Translations under genes and position numbers: made by a program
Shown here: positions 22,820 to 33,977 of the stretch, in pieces
Layout: each line of letters begins with the position of its first letter
Position numbering within the stretch: the first letter of the stretch is position 1
Source of the DNA: Symsagittifera roscoffensis
Lineage: Eukaryota > Xenacoelomorpha > Acoela > Convolutidae
DNA length: 64,000 nt
Reading direction: 5' to 3'
Assembly: GCF_963678635.1 (NCBI RefSeq)
Contig: NC_087062.1
Coordinates: 90,125,845 to 90,189,844, forward strand
Notes under the pieces: generated by a model
Database searches by the model: none
Seen by the model: the letters and a program-made list of their open reading frames with translations, nothing else
What the model was told of the DNA's origin: nothing

Positions 22820-22891
22820 CTCATCGGCGGGGAATCATACCCCGGTCTCCAACGTGACAGGCTTGGATACTCACCACTATACTACCGAAGA
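22820..22891 (-). pseudogene. tRNA-Asp (GTC)-like, T loop broken
   Basis: T loop is TATGATT (T55A, C56T), plus T3·T70 and A28·G42. Confidence 0.7.
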
Positions 22892-23214
22892 TACACTTCC
22901 TCGCATAACTTCCAAGTTCGTGTCATTTGAAAAACTCAAATTATAAAACGACACAATAGAACTCGATCAGCGTTAAGGAACCCTGCTGTATACAGCAACA
23001 TGAAATCCGATCATTTTTTTAAAAAGCAGCTTTTTCTCATACCAACATAGTCCCAGCAAAAAACTCGGGGCAGAAAACCATGGTTGTAAGCTATCTGAAA
23101 CTAAATTTTAGGCTTTGAACCAACTGAAAAAAAGCAAACTTCATGTAGTTTCAGTTCAAAAACAAAAAAATTTTTTTTTCGATACGAACAAAAAATTATT
23201 CAGGAAATAAAACC

Positions 23215-23286
23215 CTCTTCGGCGGGGAACCGAACCCAGGTCTCCAACGTGACAGGCTGGGATACTCACCATTATACTACCGAAGA
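23215..23286 (-). tRNA. tRNA-Asp (GTC), T arm changes
   Basis: A58 to G, T50·C64 and G15 to A. Four-T stop. Confidence 0.5.
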
Positions 23287-23610
23287 TACACTTCCTCGCA
23301 TATCTTCCAAATTCAAGTCATTTGAAATTCTCAATTTATAGAACGACACAATAGAACTCGATCAGCCTTTAGGAACCCTGCTGTATACAGCAACATGAAA
23401 TCCGATCAATTTTTTTAAAAGCAGTTTTTTCTCAGACCAACATAGTCCCAGCAAAAAAATCGGAGCAGAAATTCATGGTTGTAAGCTATCTGAAACTAAA
23501 TTTAAGGCTTTGAACCAACTGAAAAAAAGCAAACTTCATGTAGTTCCAGCTCAAAAACAAAAAAAAAGGTTCTTTCGATACGAACTAAACATTATTCAGG
23601 AAATAAAAAT

Positions 23611-23682
23611 CTCTTCGGCGGGGAATCGAACCCCGGTCCCCAACGATACCGGTTGGGATACTCACCACTATACTTCCGAAGA
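23611..23682 (-). pseudogene. tRNA-Asp-derived copy with anticodon GTA (Tyr) and G33
   Basis: Loop CGGTATC: G33, anticodon GTA, A37 to T. T8 is A, and G30 is A (pairing with T40). Its higher-order partner 26381 keeps GTC, so the anticodon change came after the duplication. Confidence 0.65.
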
Positions 23683-24005
23683 TATACTTCTTCGCATATC
23701 TTCCAAGTTCATGTCATTTGAAATTCTCAAGTTACAGAATGACACAATACAACTCGATCAGCGTTCAGGAATCCTGCTGTATACAGCAACATGAAATCTG
23801 ATCATTTTTTGAAAAAAGCAGCTTTTTCTCCTCCCAACATAGTCCCAGCAAAAAACTCGGAGCAGGAAGTCATGGTTGTAAGCTATCTGAAACTAAATTT
23901 AAGGCTTTGAACCAACTGAAAAAAAGCAAACTTCATGTAGTTTCAGTTCAAAAACAAAAAAAAACTTTTTCGATACAAACTTAAAATTATTCAGAAAATA
24001 AAAAC

Positions 24006-24077
24006 CTCTTCTGCAGGGAATCGAACCCCGGTCTCCAACGTGACAGGCTGGTATACTCACCACTATACTACCGAAGA
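24006..24077 (-). tRNA. tRNA-Asp (GTC), one acceptor mismatch
   Basis: G6·A67, G50·T64 wobble and C26 to A. The same form recurs at 24800, 26777 and 28364. Confidence 0.65.
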
Positions 24078-24402
24078 TACACTTCCTCGCATAACTTCCA
24101 AGTTTGCGTCATTTGAAAAACTCAAATTATAGAACGACACAATAGAACTCGATCAGCCTTTAGGAACCCTGCTGTATACAGCAACATGAAATCCGATCAA
24201 TTTTTTTAAAAGCAGTTTTTTCTCAGACCAACATAGTCCCAGCAAAAAAATCGGAGCAGAAAGTCATGGTTGTAAGCTATCTGAAACTAAATTTAAGGCT
24301 TTGAACCAACTGAAAAAAAGCAAACTTCATGTAGTTCCAGCTCAAAAACAAAAAAAAAAGGTTTTTTCGATACGAACTAAAAATTATTCAGGAAATAAAA
24401 AT

Positions 24403-24474
24403 CTCTTCGGTGGGGAATCGAACCCCGGTCTCCAACGTGACCGGCTGGGATACTCACCACTATACTACCGAAGA
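24403..24474 (-). tRNA. tRNA-Asp (GTC) variant with G33
   Basis: G33 and C49·A65; partner of 21631, but G19 is intact here. Confidence 0.57.
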
Positions 24475-24799
24475 TATACTTTTTCGCCTATCTTCCAAGT
24501 TCATGTCATTTGAAATTTTCAAGTTACAGAATGACACAATACAACTCGATCAGCGTTCAGGAATCCTGCTGTATACAGCAACATGAAATCTGATCATTTT
24601 TTGAAAAAAGCAGCTTTTTCTCCTCCCAACATAGTCCCAGCAAAAAACTCGGAGTAGGAAGTCATGGTTGTAAGCAATCTGAAACTAAGTTTAAGGCTTT
24701 GAACCAACTGAAAAAAAAGCAAACTTCATGTAGTTTCAGTTCAAAAACAAAAAAAAACTTTTTTCGATACAAACTTAAAATTATTCAGAAAATAAAAAC

Positions 24800-24871
24800 C
24801 TCTTCTGCAGGGAATCGAACCCCGGTCTCCAACGTGACAGGCTGGTATACTCACCACTATACTACCGAAGA
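24800..24871 (-). tRNA. tRNA-Asp (GTC), one acceptor mismatch
   Basis: Same form as 24006; partner of 22028 without its C5 change. Confidence 0.65.
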
Positions 24872-25195
24872 TACACTTCCTTGCATAACTTCCAAGTTCG
24901 TGTAATTTGAAAAACTCAAATTATAAAACGACACAATAGAACTCGATCAGCGTTTAGGAACCCTGCTGTATACAGCAACATGAAATCCGATCATTTTTTT
25001 AAAAAGCAGCTTTTTCTCATACCAACATAGTCCCAGCAAAAAACTCGGGGCAGAAAACCATGGTTGTAAGCTATCTGAAACTAAATTTTAGGCTTTGAAC
25101 CAACTGAAAAAAAAGCAAACTTCATGTAGTTTCAGTTCAAAAACAAAAAAAAAAAATTTTCGATACGAACAAAAAATTATTCAGGAAATAAAACC

Positions 25196-25267
25196 CTCTT
25201 CGACGGGGAACAGAACCCAGGTCTCCAACGTGACAGGCTGGGATACTCACCACTATACTACCGAAGA
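25196..25267 (-). pseudogene. tRNA-Asp (GTC)-like, T loop broken
   Basis: Identical marks to 22425 (G57T, A58G, T50·C64, G7·T66). Confidence 0.7.
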
Positions 25268-25589
25268 TACACTTCCTCGCATAACTTCCAAGTTAGTGTC
25301 ATTTGAAAAACTCAAATTATAGAACGACACAATAGAACTCGATCAGCGTTTAGGAACCCTGCTGTATACAGCAACATGAAATCCGATCAATTTTTTAAAA
25401 AGCAGTTTTTTCTCATACCAAAATAGTCCCAGCAAAAAACTGGGAGCAGAAAGTCATGGTTGTAAGCTATCTGAAACTAAATTTAAGGCTTTGAACCAAC
25501 TGAAAAAAAGCAAACTTCATGTAGTTTCAGTTCAAAAACAAAAAAAAAATTTTTTCGATACAAACTAAAAATTATTCAGGAAAAAAAAA

Positions 25590-25661
25590 CTCATCGGCGG
25601 GGAATCATACCCCGGTCTCCAACGTGACAGGCTTGGATACTCACCACTATACTACCGAAGA
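25590..25661 (-). pseudogene. tRNA-Asp (GTC)-like, T loop broken
   Basis: Same as 22820; the T run directly abuts the discriminator. Confidence 0.7.
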
Positions 25662-25984
25662 TACACTTCCTCGCATAACTTCCAAGTTCGTGTCATTTGA
25701 AAAACTCAAATTATAAAACGACACAATAGAACTCGATCAGCGTTAAGGAACCCTGCTGTATACAGCAACATGAAATCCGATCATTTTTTTAAAAAGCAGC
25801 TTTTTCTCATACCAACATAGTCCCAGCAAAAAACTCGGGGCAGAAAACCATGGTTGTAAGCTATCTGAAACTAAATTTTAGGCTTTGAACCAACTGAAAA
25901 AAAGCAAACTTCATGTAGTTTCAGTTCAAAAACAAAAAAAAATTTTTTTCGATACGAACAAAAAATTATTCAGGAAATAAAACC

Positions 25985-26056
25985 CTCTTCGGCGGGGAAC
26001 CGAACCCAGGTCTCCAACGTGACAGGCTGGGATACTCACCACTATACTACCGAAGA
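25985..26056 (-). tRNA. tRNA-Asp (GTC), T arm changes
   Basis: A58 to G and T50·C64; partner of 23215 with normal G15. Confidence 0.52.
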
Positions 26057-26380
26057 TACACTTCCTCGCATATCTTCCAAATTCAAGTCATTTGAAATTC
26101 TCAATTTATAGAACGACACAATAGAACTCGATCAGCCTTTAGGAACCCTGCTGTATACAGCAACATGAAATCCGATCAATTTTTTTAAAAGCAGTTTTTT
26201 CTCAGACCAACATAGTCCCAGCAAAAAAATCGGAGCAGAAATTCATGGTTGTAAGCTATCTGAAACTAAATTTAAGGCTTTGAACCAACTGAAAAAAAGC
26301 AAACTTCATGTAGTTCCAGCTCAAAAACAAAAAAAAAAGTTCTTTCGATACGAACTAAACATTATTCAGGAAATAAAAAT

Positions 26381-26452
26381 CTCTTCGGCGGGGAATCGAA
26401 CCCCGGTCCCCAACGTGACCGGTTGGGATACTCACCACTATACTTCCGAAGA
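26381..26452 (-). tRNA. tRNA-Asp (GTC) variant with G33 and T8A
   Basis: G33, A30-T40, T8 to A and A44 to G. Partner of the GTA copy at 23611. Confidence 0.55.
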
Positions 26453-26776
26453 TATACTTCTTCGCATATCTTCCAAGTTCATGTCATTTGAAATTCTCAA
26501 GTTACAGAATGACACAATACAACTCGATCAGCGTTCAGGAATCCTGCTGTATACAGCAACATGAAATCTGATCATTTTTTGAAAAAAGCAGCTTTTTCTC
26601 CTCCCAACATAGTCCCAGCAAAAAAATCGGAGCAGGAAGTCATGGTTGTGAGCTATCTGAAACTAAATTTAAGGCTTTGAACCAACTGAAAAAAAGCAAA
26701 CTTCATGTAGTTTCAGTTCAAAAACAAAAAAAAACTTTTTTCGATACAAACTTAAAATTATTCAGAAAATAAAAAC

Positions 26777-26848
26777 CTCTTCTGCAGGGAATCGAACCCC
26801 GGTCTCCAACGTGACAGGCTGGTATACTCACCACTATACTACCGAAGA
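26777..26848 (-). tRNA. tRNA-Asp (GTC), one acceptor mismatch
   Basis: Same form as 24006. It belongs both to the seven-unit repeat and to the four-unit repeat. Confidence 0.65.
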
Positions 26849-27171
26849 TACACTTCCTCGCATAACTTCCAAGTTAGTGACATTTGAAAAACTCAAATTA
26901 TAGAACGACACAATAGAACTCGATCAGCGTTTAGGAACCCTGCTGTATACAGCAACATGAAATCCGATCAATTTTTTAAAAAGCAGCTTTTTCTCATACC
27001 AACATAGTCCCAGCAAAAAACTCGGAGCAGAAAGTCATGGTTTTAAGCTATCTGAAACTAAATTTAAGGCTTTGAACCAACTGAAAAAAAGCAAACTTCA
27101 TGTAGTTTCAGTTCAAAAACAAAAAATTTTTTTTTTCGATACAAACTAAAAATTATTCAGGAAATAAAAAC

Positions 27172-27243
27172 CTCATCGGCGGGGAATCATACCCCGGTCT
27201 CCAACGTGACAGGCTTGGATACTCACCACTATACTACCGAAGA
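27172..27243 (-). pseudogene. tRNA-Asp (GTC)-like, T loop broken
   Basis: TATGATT T loop, T3·T70 and A28·G42, as in 22820. Confidence 0.7.
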
Positions 27244-27564
27244 TACACTTCCTCGCATAACTTCCAAGTTCGTGTCATTTGAAAAACTCAAACTATAAAA
27301 CGACACAATAGAACTCGATCAGCGTTTAGGAACCCTGCTGTATACAGCAACATGAAATCCGATCATTTTTTTAAAAAGCAGCTTTTTCTCATACCAACAT
27401 AGTCCCATTAAAAAACTCGGGGCAGAAAACCATGGTTGTAAGCTATCTGATACTAAATTTTAGGCTTTGAACCAACTGAAAAAAAAGGAAACTTCATGTA
27501 GTTTCAGTTCAAAAACAAAAAAAAAATTCCGATACGAACTAAAAATTATTCAGGAAATAAAACC

Positions 27565-27636
27565 CTCTTCGGCGGGGAACCAAACCCAGGTCTCCAACAT
27601 GACAGGCTGGGATACTCACCACTATACTACCGAAGA
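27565..27636 (-). pseudogene. tRNA-Asp (GTC)-like, T loop broken
   Basis: T loop TTTGGTT (C56T, A58G), T50·C64 and C38 to T. Confidence 0.68.
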
Positions 27637-27963
27637 TACACTACCTCGCATATCTTCCAAATTCAAGTCATTTGAAGTTCTCAAATTATAGAACGACACA
27701 ATAGAACTCGATCAGCGTTAAGGAACCCTGCTGTATACAGCAACATGATATCCCAACATTTTTTGTAAAGAAAAACTGTTTTTCGCATCCCAACATAGTT
27801 TCAGCAAAAAAAGGCTCAGCAAAAAATTATACTTGTAGAATACTTGAAAAAAATCAAGCTTCGAACCGACTAAAAAAAAGCAATTTTCATGTAGTTCCAT
27901 TTCAAAAACAAAAAAAGAAACGTTTTCTCGATACGAACTAAAATTTTTTCAGGAAATAAAAAC

Positions 27964-28035
27964 CTCTTCGGCGGGGAATCGAACCCCGGTCTTCAACGTG
28001 ACAGGCTGCGATACTCACCACTATACTACTGAAGA
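27964..28035 (-). tRNA. tRNA-Asp (GTC), type B form
   Basis: A6·C67 and G27·A43; other positions as the consensus. First of the type B lineage with C27 to G. Confidence 0.58.
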
Positions 28036-28363
28036 TACACTTCCTCGCATATCTTCCAAGTTCATGTCATTTGAAATTCTCAAGTTACAGAATGACACAA
28101 TACAACTCGATCAGCGTTCAGGAATCCTGCTGTATACAGCAACATGAAATCTGATCATTTTTTGAAAAAAGCAGCTTTTTCTCCTCCCAACATAGTCCCA
28201 GCAAAAAACTCGGAGCAGGAAGTCATGGTTGTAAGCTATCTGAAACTAAATTTGAGGCTTTGAACCAACTGAAAAAAAGCAAACTTCATGTAGTTTCAGT
28301 TCAAAAACAAAAAAAAAAAAACTTTTTTCGATACAAACTTAAAATTATTCAGAAAATAAAAAC

Positions 28364-28435
28364 CTCTTCTGCAGGGAATCGAACCCCGGTCTCCAACGTG
28401 ACAGGCTGGTATACTCACCACTATACTACCGAAGA
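28364..28435 (-). tRNA. tRNA-Asp (GTC), one acceptor mismatch
   Basis: Same form as 26777, 1587 bp away. Confidence 0.65.
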
Positions 28436-28757
28436 TACACTTCCTCGCATAACTTCCAAGTTAGTGACATTTGAAAAACTCAAATTATAGAACGACACAA
28501 TAGAACTCGATCAGCGTTTAGGAACCCTGCTGTATACAGCAACATGAAATCCGATCAATTTTTTAAAAAGCAGCTTTTTCTCATACCAACATAGTCCCAG
28601 CAAAAAACTCGGAGCAGAAAGTCATGGTTTTAAGCTATCTGAAACTAAATTTAAGGCTTTGAACCAACTGAAAAAAAGCAAACTTCATGTAGTTTCAGCT
28701 CAAAAACAAAAAAAAATTTTTTCGATACAAACTAAAAATTATTCAGGAAATAAAAAC

Positions 28758-28829
28758 CTCATCGGCGGGGAATCATACCCCGGTCTCCAACGTGACAGGC
28801 TTGGATACTCACCACTATACTACCGAAGA
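28758..28829 (-). pseudogene. tRNA-Asp (GTC)-like, T loop broken
   Basis: Same as 27172, 1586 bp away. Confidence 0.7.
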
Positions 28830-29150
28830 TACACTTCCTCGCATAACTTCCAAGTTCGTGTCATTTGAAAAACTCAAACTATAAAACGGCACAATAGAAC
28901 TCGATCAGCGTTTAGGAACCCTGCTGTATACAGCAACATGAAATCCGATCATTTTTTTAAAAAGCAGCTTTTTCTCATACCAACATAGTCCCATTAAAAA
29001 ACTCGGGGCAGAAAACCATGGTTGTAAGCTATCTGATACTAAATTTTAGGCTTTGAACCAACTGAAAAAAAGGAAACTTCATGTAGTTTCAGTTCAAAAA
29101 CAAAAAAAAAATTTCCGATACGAACTAAAAATTATTCAGGAAATAAAACC

Positions 29151-29222
29151 CTCTTCGGCGGGGAACCAAACCCAGGTCTCCAACATGACAGGCTGGGATA
29201 CTCACCACTATACTACCGAAGA
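29151..29222 (-). pseudogene. tRNA-Asp (GTC)-like, T loop broken
   Basis: Same as 27565, 1586 bp away. Confidence 0.68.
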
Positions 29223-29549
29223 TACACTACCTCGCATATCTTCCAAATTCAAGTCATTTGAAGTTCTCAAATTATAGAACGACACAATAGAACTCGATCA
29301 GCGTTAAGGAACCCTGCTGTATACAGCAACATGATATCCCAACATTTTTTGTAAAGAAAAACTGTTTTTCGCATCCCAACATAGTTTCAGCAAAAAAAGG
29401 CTCAGCAAAAAATTATACTTGTAGAATACTTGAAAAAAATCAAGCTTCGAACCGACTAAAAAAAAGCAATTTTCATGTAGTTCCATTTCAAAAACAAAAA
29501 AAGAAACGTTTTCTCGATACGAACTAAAATTTTTTCAGGAAATAAAAAC

Positions 29550-29621
29550 CTCTTCGGCGGGGAATCGAACCCCGGTCTCCAACGTGACAGGCTGCGATAC
29601 TCACCACTATACTACTGAAGA
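29550..29621 (-). tRNA. tRNA-Asp (GTC), type B form
   Basis: G27·G43 and A6·C67 are the two differences from the consensus. Confidence 0.65.
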
Positions 29622-29946
29622 TACACTTCCTCGCATATCTTCCAAGTTCATGTCATTTGAAATTCTCAAGTTACAGAACGACACAATAGAACTCGATCAG
29701 CGTTTAGGAACCCTGCTGTATACAGCAACATGAAATCCCAACATTTTTTGTAAAGAAAAACTGTTTTTCGCATCCCAACATAGTTTCAGCAAAAAAAGGC
29801 TCAGCAAAAAATTATACTTGTAGAATACTTGAAAAAAATCAAGCTTCGAACCGACTAAAAAAAAGCTATTTTCATGTAGTTCCATTTCAAAAACAAAAAA
29901 AAACGTTTTTTCGATACGAACTAAAAATTATTCAGCAAATAAAAAC

Positions 29947-30018
29947 CTCTTCGTCGGGGAATCGAACCCCGGTCTCCAACGTAACAGGCTGGGATACTGA
30001 CCACTATACTACCGAAGA
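29947..30018 (-). tRNA. tRNA-Asp-derived copy with anticodon GTT (Asn)
   Basis: Loop CTGTTAC gives GTT. Otherwise only G7·A66 and G20a to C, so it would still fold. Charging as Asn or Asp is open because identity lies partly outside the anticodon. The neighbour form 30740 is the same copy with GTC. Confidence 0.6.
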
Positions 30019-30343
30019 TACACTTACTCGCATATCTTCCAAATTCAAGTCATTTGAAATTCTCAAATTAAAGAACGACACAATAGAACTCGATCAGCGT
30101 TAAGGAACTCTGCTGTATACAGCAACATGAAATCCCAACATTTTTTGTAAAGAAAAACAGTTTTTCGCATCCCAACATAGTTTCAGCAAAAAAAGGCTCA
30201 GCAAAAAATTATAATTGTAGAAAATTTGAAAAAAATCAAGCTTCGAACCGACTAAAAAAAAGAAAATTTCATGTAGTTCCATTTCAAAAACAAAAAAAAA
30301 CGTTTTCTCGATACGAACTAAAATTATTTCAGGAAATAAAAAC

Positions 30344-30415
30344 CTCTTCGGCGGGGAATCGAACCCCAGTCTCCAACGTGACAGCCTGCGATACTCACCA
30401 CTATACTACTGAAGA
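30344..30415 (-). pseudogene. tRNA-Asp (GTC)-like, anticodon stem broken
   Basis: G27·G43 and G31·G39 open both ends of the anticodon stem; A6·C67; T49·G65 wobble. Confidence 0.6.
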
Positions 30416-30739
30416 TACACTTCCTCGCATATCTTCCAAGTTCATGTCATTTGAAATTCTCAAGTTACAGAACGACACAATAGAACTCGATCAGCGTTAA
30501 GGAACCCTGCTGTATACAGCAACATGATATTCCAACATTTTTTGTAAAGAAAAACTGTTTTTCGCATCCCAACATAGTTTCAGCAAAAAAGGCTCAGCAA
30601 AAAATTATACTTAGAGAATACTTGAAAAAAATCAAGCTTCGAACCGACTAAAAAAAAGCTATTTTCATGTAGTTCCATTTCAAAAACAAAAAAAAACGTT
30701 TTTTCGATACGAACTAAAAATTATTCAGCAAATAAAAAC

Positions 30740-30811
30740 CTCTTCGTCGGGGAATCGAACCCCGGTCTCCAACGTGACAGGCTGGGATACTGACCACTAT
30801 ACTACCGAAGA
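30740..30811 (-). tRNA. tRNA-Asp (GTC), G7·A66
   Basis: G7·A66 and G20a to C. Direct partner of 29947 at 793 bp. Confidence 0.72.
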
Positions 30812-31138
30812 TACACTTACTCGCATATCTTCCAAATTCAAGTCATTTGAAATTCTCAAATTAAAGAACGACACAATAGAACTCGATCAGCGTTAAGGAA
30901 CTCTGCTGTATACAGCAACATGAAATCCCAACATTTTTTGTAAAGAAAAACAGTTTTTCGCATCCCAACATAGTTTCAGCAAAAAAAGGCTCAGCAAAAA
31001 ATTATAATTGTAGAAAATTTGAAAAAAATCAAGCTTCGAACCGACTAAAAAAAAAGAAAATTTCATGTAGTTCCATTTCAAAAACAAAAAAAAAACGTTT
31101 TCTCGATACGAACTAAAATTATTTCAGGAAATAAAAAC

Positions 31139-31210
31139 CTCTTCGGCTGGGAATCGAACCCCAGTCTCCAACGTGACAGCCTGCGATACTCACCACTATA
31201 CTACTGAAGA
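31139..31210 (-). pseudogene. tRNA-Asp (GTC)-like, anticodon and T stems damaged
   Basis: As 30344, plus G50·A64. Confidence 0.65.
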
Positions 31211-31536
31211 TACACTTCCTCGCATATCTTCCAAGTTCATGTCATTTGAAATTCTCAAGTTACAGAACGACACAATAGAACTCGATCAGCGTTAAGGAAC
31301 CCTGCTGTATACAGCAACATGATATTCCAACATTTTTTGTAAAGAAAAACTGTTTTTCGCATCCCAACATAGTTTCAGCAAAAAAAGGCTCAGCAAAAAA
31401 TTATACTTAGAGAATACTTGAAAAAAATCAAGCTTCGAACCGACTAAAAAAAAGCAACTTTCATGTAGTTCCATTTCAAAAACAAAAAAAAAGTTTTCTC
31501 GATACGAACTAAAATTTTTTCAGGAAATAAAAACAC

Positions 31537-31608
31537 CTCTTCGGCGGGGAATCGAACCCCGGTCTCCAACGTGACAGGCTGCGATACTCACCACTTTACT
31601 ACTGAAGA
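31537..31608 (-). tRNA. tRNA-Asp (GTC), type B form
   Basis: G27·G43, A6·C67 and T13 to A. 'GTG' is inserted before the T run. Confidence 0.58.
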
Positions 31609-31928
31609 TACACTTCCTCGCATATCTTCCAAGTTCATGTCATTTGAAATTCTCAAGTTACAGAACGACACAATAGAACTCGATCAGCGTTTAGGAACCC
31701 TGCTGTATACAGCAATATGAAATCCCAACTTTTTTTGTGAAGAAAAACAGTTTTTCGCATCCCAACATAGTTTCAGCAAAAAAAAGCTCAGCAAAAAATT
31801 ATACTTGTAGAATACTTGAAAAAAATCAAATTTCGAACCTAAAAAAAAGCAATTTTCATGTAGTTCCATTTCAAAAACAAAAAAACGTTTTTTCGATACG
31901 AACTAAAAACTATTCAGGAAATAAAAAC

Positions 31929-32000
31929 CTCTTCGGCGGGGAATCGAACCCCGGTCTCCAGCGTGACAGGCTGGGATACTCACCACTATACTACCGAAGA
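31929..32000 (-). tRNA. tRNA-Asp-GTC: tRNA-Asp (GTC), strengthened anticodon stem
   Basis: The only change, T40 to C, turns the G30·T40 wobble into a full pair and gives a perfect CCAGC/GCTGG stem. Confidence 0.9.
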
Positions 32001-32327
32001 TACACTTCCTCGCATATCTTCCAAATTCAAGTCATTTGAAATTCTCAAATTAAAGAACGACACAATAGAACTCGATCAGCGTTAAGGAACCCTGCTGTAT
32101 ACAGCAACCTGAAATCCCAACATTTTTTGTAAAGAAAAACAGTTTTTCGCATCCCAACATAGTTTCAGCAAAAAAAGGCTCAGCAAAAAATTATAATTGT
32201 AGAATACTTGAAAAAAATCAAGCTTCGAACCGACTAAAAAAAAGCAATTTTCATGTAGTTCTATTTCAAAAACAAAAAAAAACGTTTTCTCGATACGAAC
32301 TAAATGTTTTTCAGGAAATAAAAACAC

Positions 32328-32399
32328 CTCTTCGGCGGGGAATCGAACCCCGGTCTCCAACGTGACAGGCTGCGATACTCACCACTATACTACTGAAGA
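32328..32399 (-). tRNA. tRNA-Asp (GTC), type B form
   Basis: G27·G43 and A6·C67; start of the eight-unit repeat. Confidence 0.65.
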
Positions 32400-32721
32400 T
32401 ACACTTCCTCGCATATCTTCCAAGTTCATGTCATTTGAAATTCTCAAGTTACAGAACGACACAATAGAACTCGATCAGCGTTTAGGAACCCTGCTGTATA
32501 CAGCAACATGAAATCCCAACTTTTTTTGTGAAGAAAAACTGTTTTTCGCATCCCAACATAGTTTCAGCAAAAAAAGGCTCAGCAAAAAATTATACTTGTA
32601 GAATACTTGAAAAAAATCAAGCTTCGAACCTAAAAAAAAGCAATTTTCATGTAGTTCCATTTCAAAAACAAAAAAAAACGTTTTTTCGATACGAACTAAA
32701 AACTATTCAGGAAGAAAAAGC

Positions 32722-32793
32722 CTCTTCGGCGGGGAATCGAACCCCGGTCTCCAACGTGACAGGCTGGGATACTCACCACTATACTACCGAAGA
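32722..32793 (-). tRNA. tRNA-Asp-GTC: tRNA-Asp (GTC)
   Basis: Exact consensus; stop reads GCTTTTTC. Confidence 0.93.
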
Positions 32794-33119
32794 TACACTT
32801 CCTCGCATATCTTCCAAATTCAAGTCATTTGAAATTCTCAAATTAAAGAACGACACAATAGAACTCGATCAGCGTTAAGGAACCCTGCTGTATACAGCAA
32901 CATGAAATCCCAACATTTTTTGTAAAGAAAAACAGTTTTTCGCATCCCAACATAGTTTCAGCAAAAAAAGGCTCAGCAAAAAATTATAATTGTAGAATAC
33001 TTGAAAAAAATCAAGCTTCGAACCGACTAAAAAAAAGCAATTTTCATGTAGTTCCATTTCAAAAACAAAAAAAAAACGTTTTCTCGATACGAACTAAAAT
33101 TTTTTCAGGAAATAAAAAC

Positions 33120-33191
33120 CTCTTCGGCGGGGAATCGAACAGTTGTCTCCAACGAGACAGGCTGGGATACTCACCACTCTACTACCGAAGA
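33120..33191 (-). pseudogene. tRNA-Asp (GTC)-like, T stem destroyed
   Basis: T-stem positions 49-52 are all changed; A37 is T; T13 is G. Confidence 0.78.
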
Positions 33192-33509
33192 TACACTTCC
33201 TCGCATATCTTCCAAGTTCATGTCATTTGAAAATCTCAAGTTACAGAACGACACAATAGAACTCGATCAGCGTTTAGGAACCCTGCTGTATACAGCAACA
33301 TGAAATCCCAACATTATTTGTAAAAAAAACTGCTTTTTCGCATCCCAATATAGTTTCAGCAAAAAATGCTCAGCAAAAAATTTTACTTGTAGAATACTTG
33401 AAAAAAATCAAGCTTTGAACCGACTCAAAAAAAAAGAAATTTTCATGTAGTTCCATTAAAAAAAAATGTTTTTTCGATACTAACTAAAATTTATTCAGGA
33501 AATAAAAAC

Positions 33510-33581
33510 CTCTTCGGCGGGGAATCGAACAATGGTCTCAAACGAGACAGGCTGGGATACTCACCACTCTACTACCGAAGA
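33510..33581 (-). pseudogene. tRNA-Asp (GTC)-like, T stem destroyed
   Basis: T-stem 50-52 changed, C28·T42, A37 to T, T13 to G. Confidence 0.78.
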
Positions 33582-33905
33582 TACACTTCCTCGCATATCT
33601 TCTAAGTTCATGTCATTTGAAATTCTCAAATTATAGAACGACACAATAGAACTCGATCAGCGTTAAGGAACCCTGCTGTATACAGCAACATGATATCCCA
33701 ACATTTTTTGTAAAGAAAAACTGTTTTTCGCATCCCAACAAAGTTTCAGCAAAAAAATGCCCAGCAAAAAATTATACTTGTAGAATACTTGAAAAAAATC
33801 AAGCTTCGAACCGACTAAAAAAAGCAACTTTCATGTAGTTCCATTTCAAAAACAAAAAAAAACGTTTTTTCGATACGAACTAAAAATTTTTCAGGAAATA
33901 AAAAC

Positions 33906-33977
33906 CTCTTCGCCGGGGAATCGAACCCCGGTCTCCAACGTGACAGTCTGGGATACTCACCACTATACTACCAAAGA
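33906..33977 (-). tRNA. tRNA-Asp (GTC), weakened acceptor
   Basis: G7·G66, T5·G68 wobble and A31·G39. Confidence 0.52.

Larger units (their letters stand above)
21631..24402. repeat. Seven-unit higher-order repeat, copy 1
   Basis: The seven tRNA copies at 21631, 22028, 22425, 22820, 23215, 23611 and 24006 carry distinctive marks (C49·A65 with G33; TGCAG acceptor; CAGAAC T loop; ATCATAC T loop; ACCGAAC T loop; GGTTGGG stem; TGCAG acceptor). The same order recurs 2770-2772 bp further on. Confidence 0.92.
24403..27171. repeat. Seven-unit higher-order repeat, copy 2
   Basis: The copies at 24403, 24800, 25196, 25590, 25985, 26381 and 26777 reproduce copy 1 mark by mark. A difference worth noting is 26381, which keeps GTC where its partner 23611 reads GTA. 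Confidence 0.92.
9130..27690. repeat. Block of type A spacers only
   Basis: Every spacer here has the 'tccgatc'/'tctgatc' and 'cccagc...ctcgg' markers of type A. Two sub-variants interleave. One has 'cagcgtttaggaaccctgc' followed by 'cattcttttaaaaagcagc'. The other has 'cagcgttcaggaatcctgc' followed by 'cattttgtgaaaaaagc' or 'catttttt(g)aaaaaagc'. No gene other than the tRNA-like copies is seen. Confidence 0.85.
26777..28363. repeat. Four-unit higher-order repeat, copy 1
   Basis: tRNA copies 26777, 27172, 27565 and 27964 recur at 28364, 28758, 29151 and 29550, an offset of 1586-1587 bp, with identical diagnostic changes and the same A-to-B spacer change. Confidence 0.9.
28364..29946. repeat. 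Four-unit higher-order repeat, copy 2
   Basis: Second copy of the segment beginning at 26777. The type B spacers starting near 27718 and 29304 look almost identical. Confidence 0.9.
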
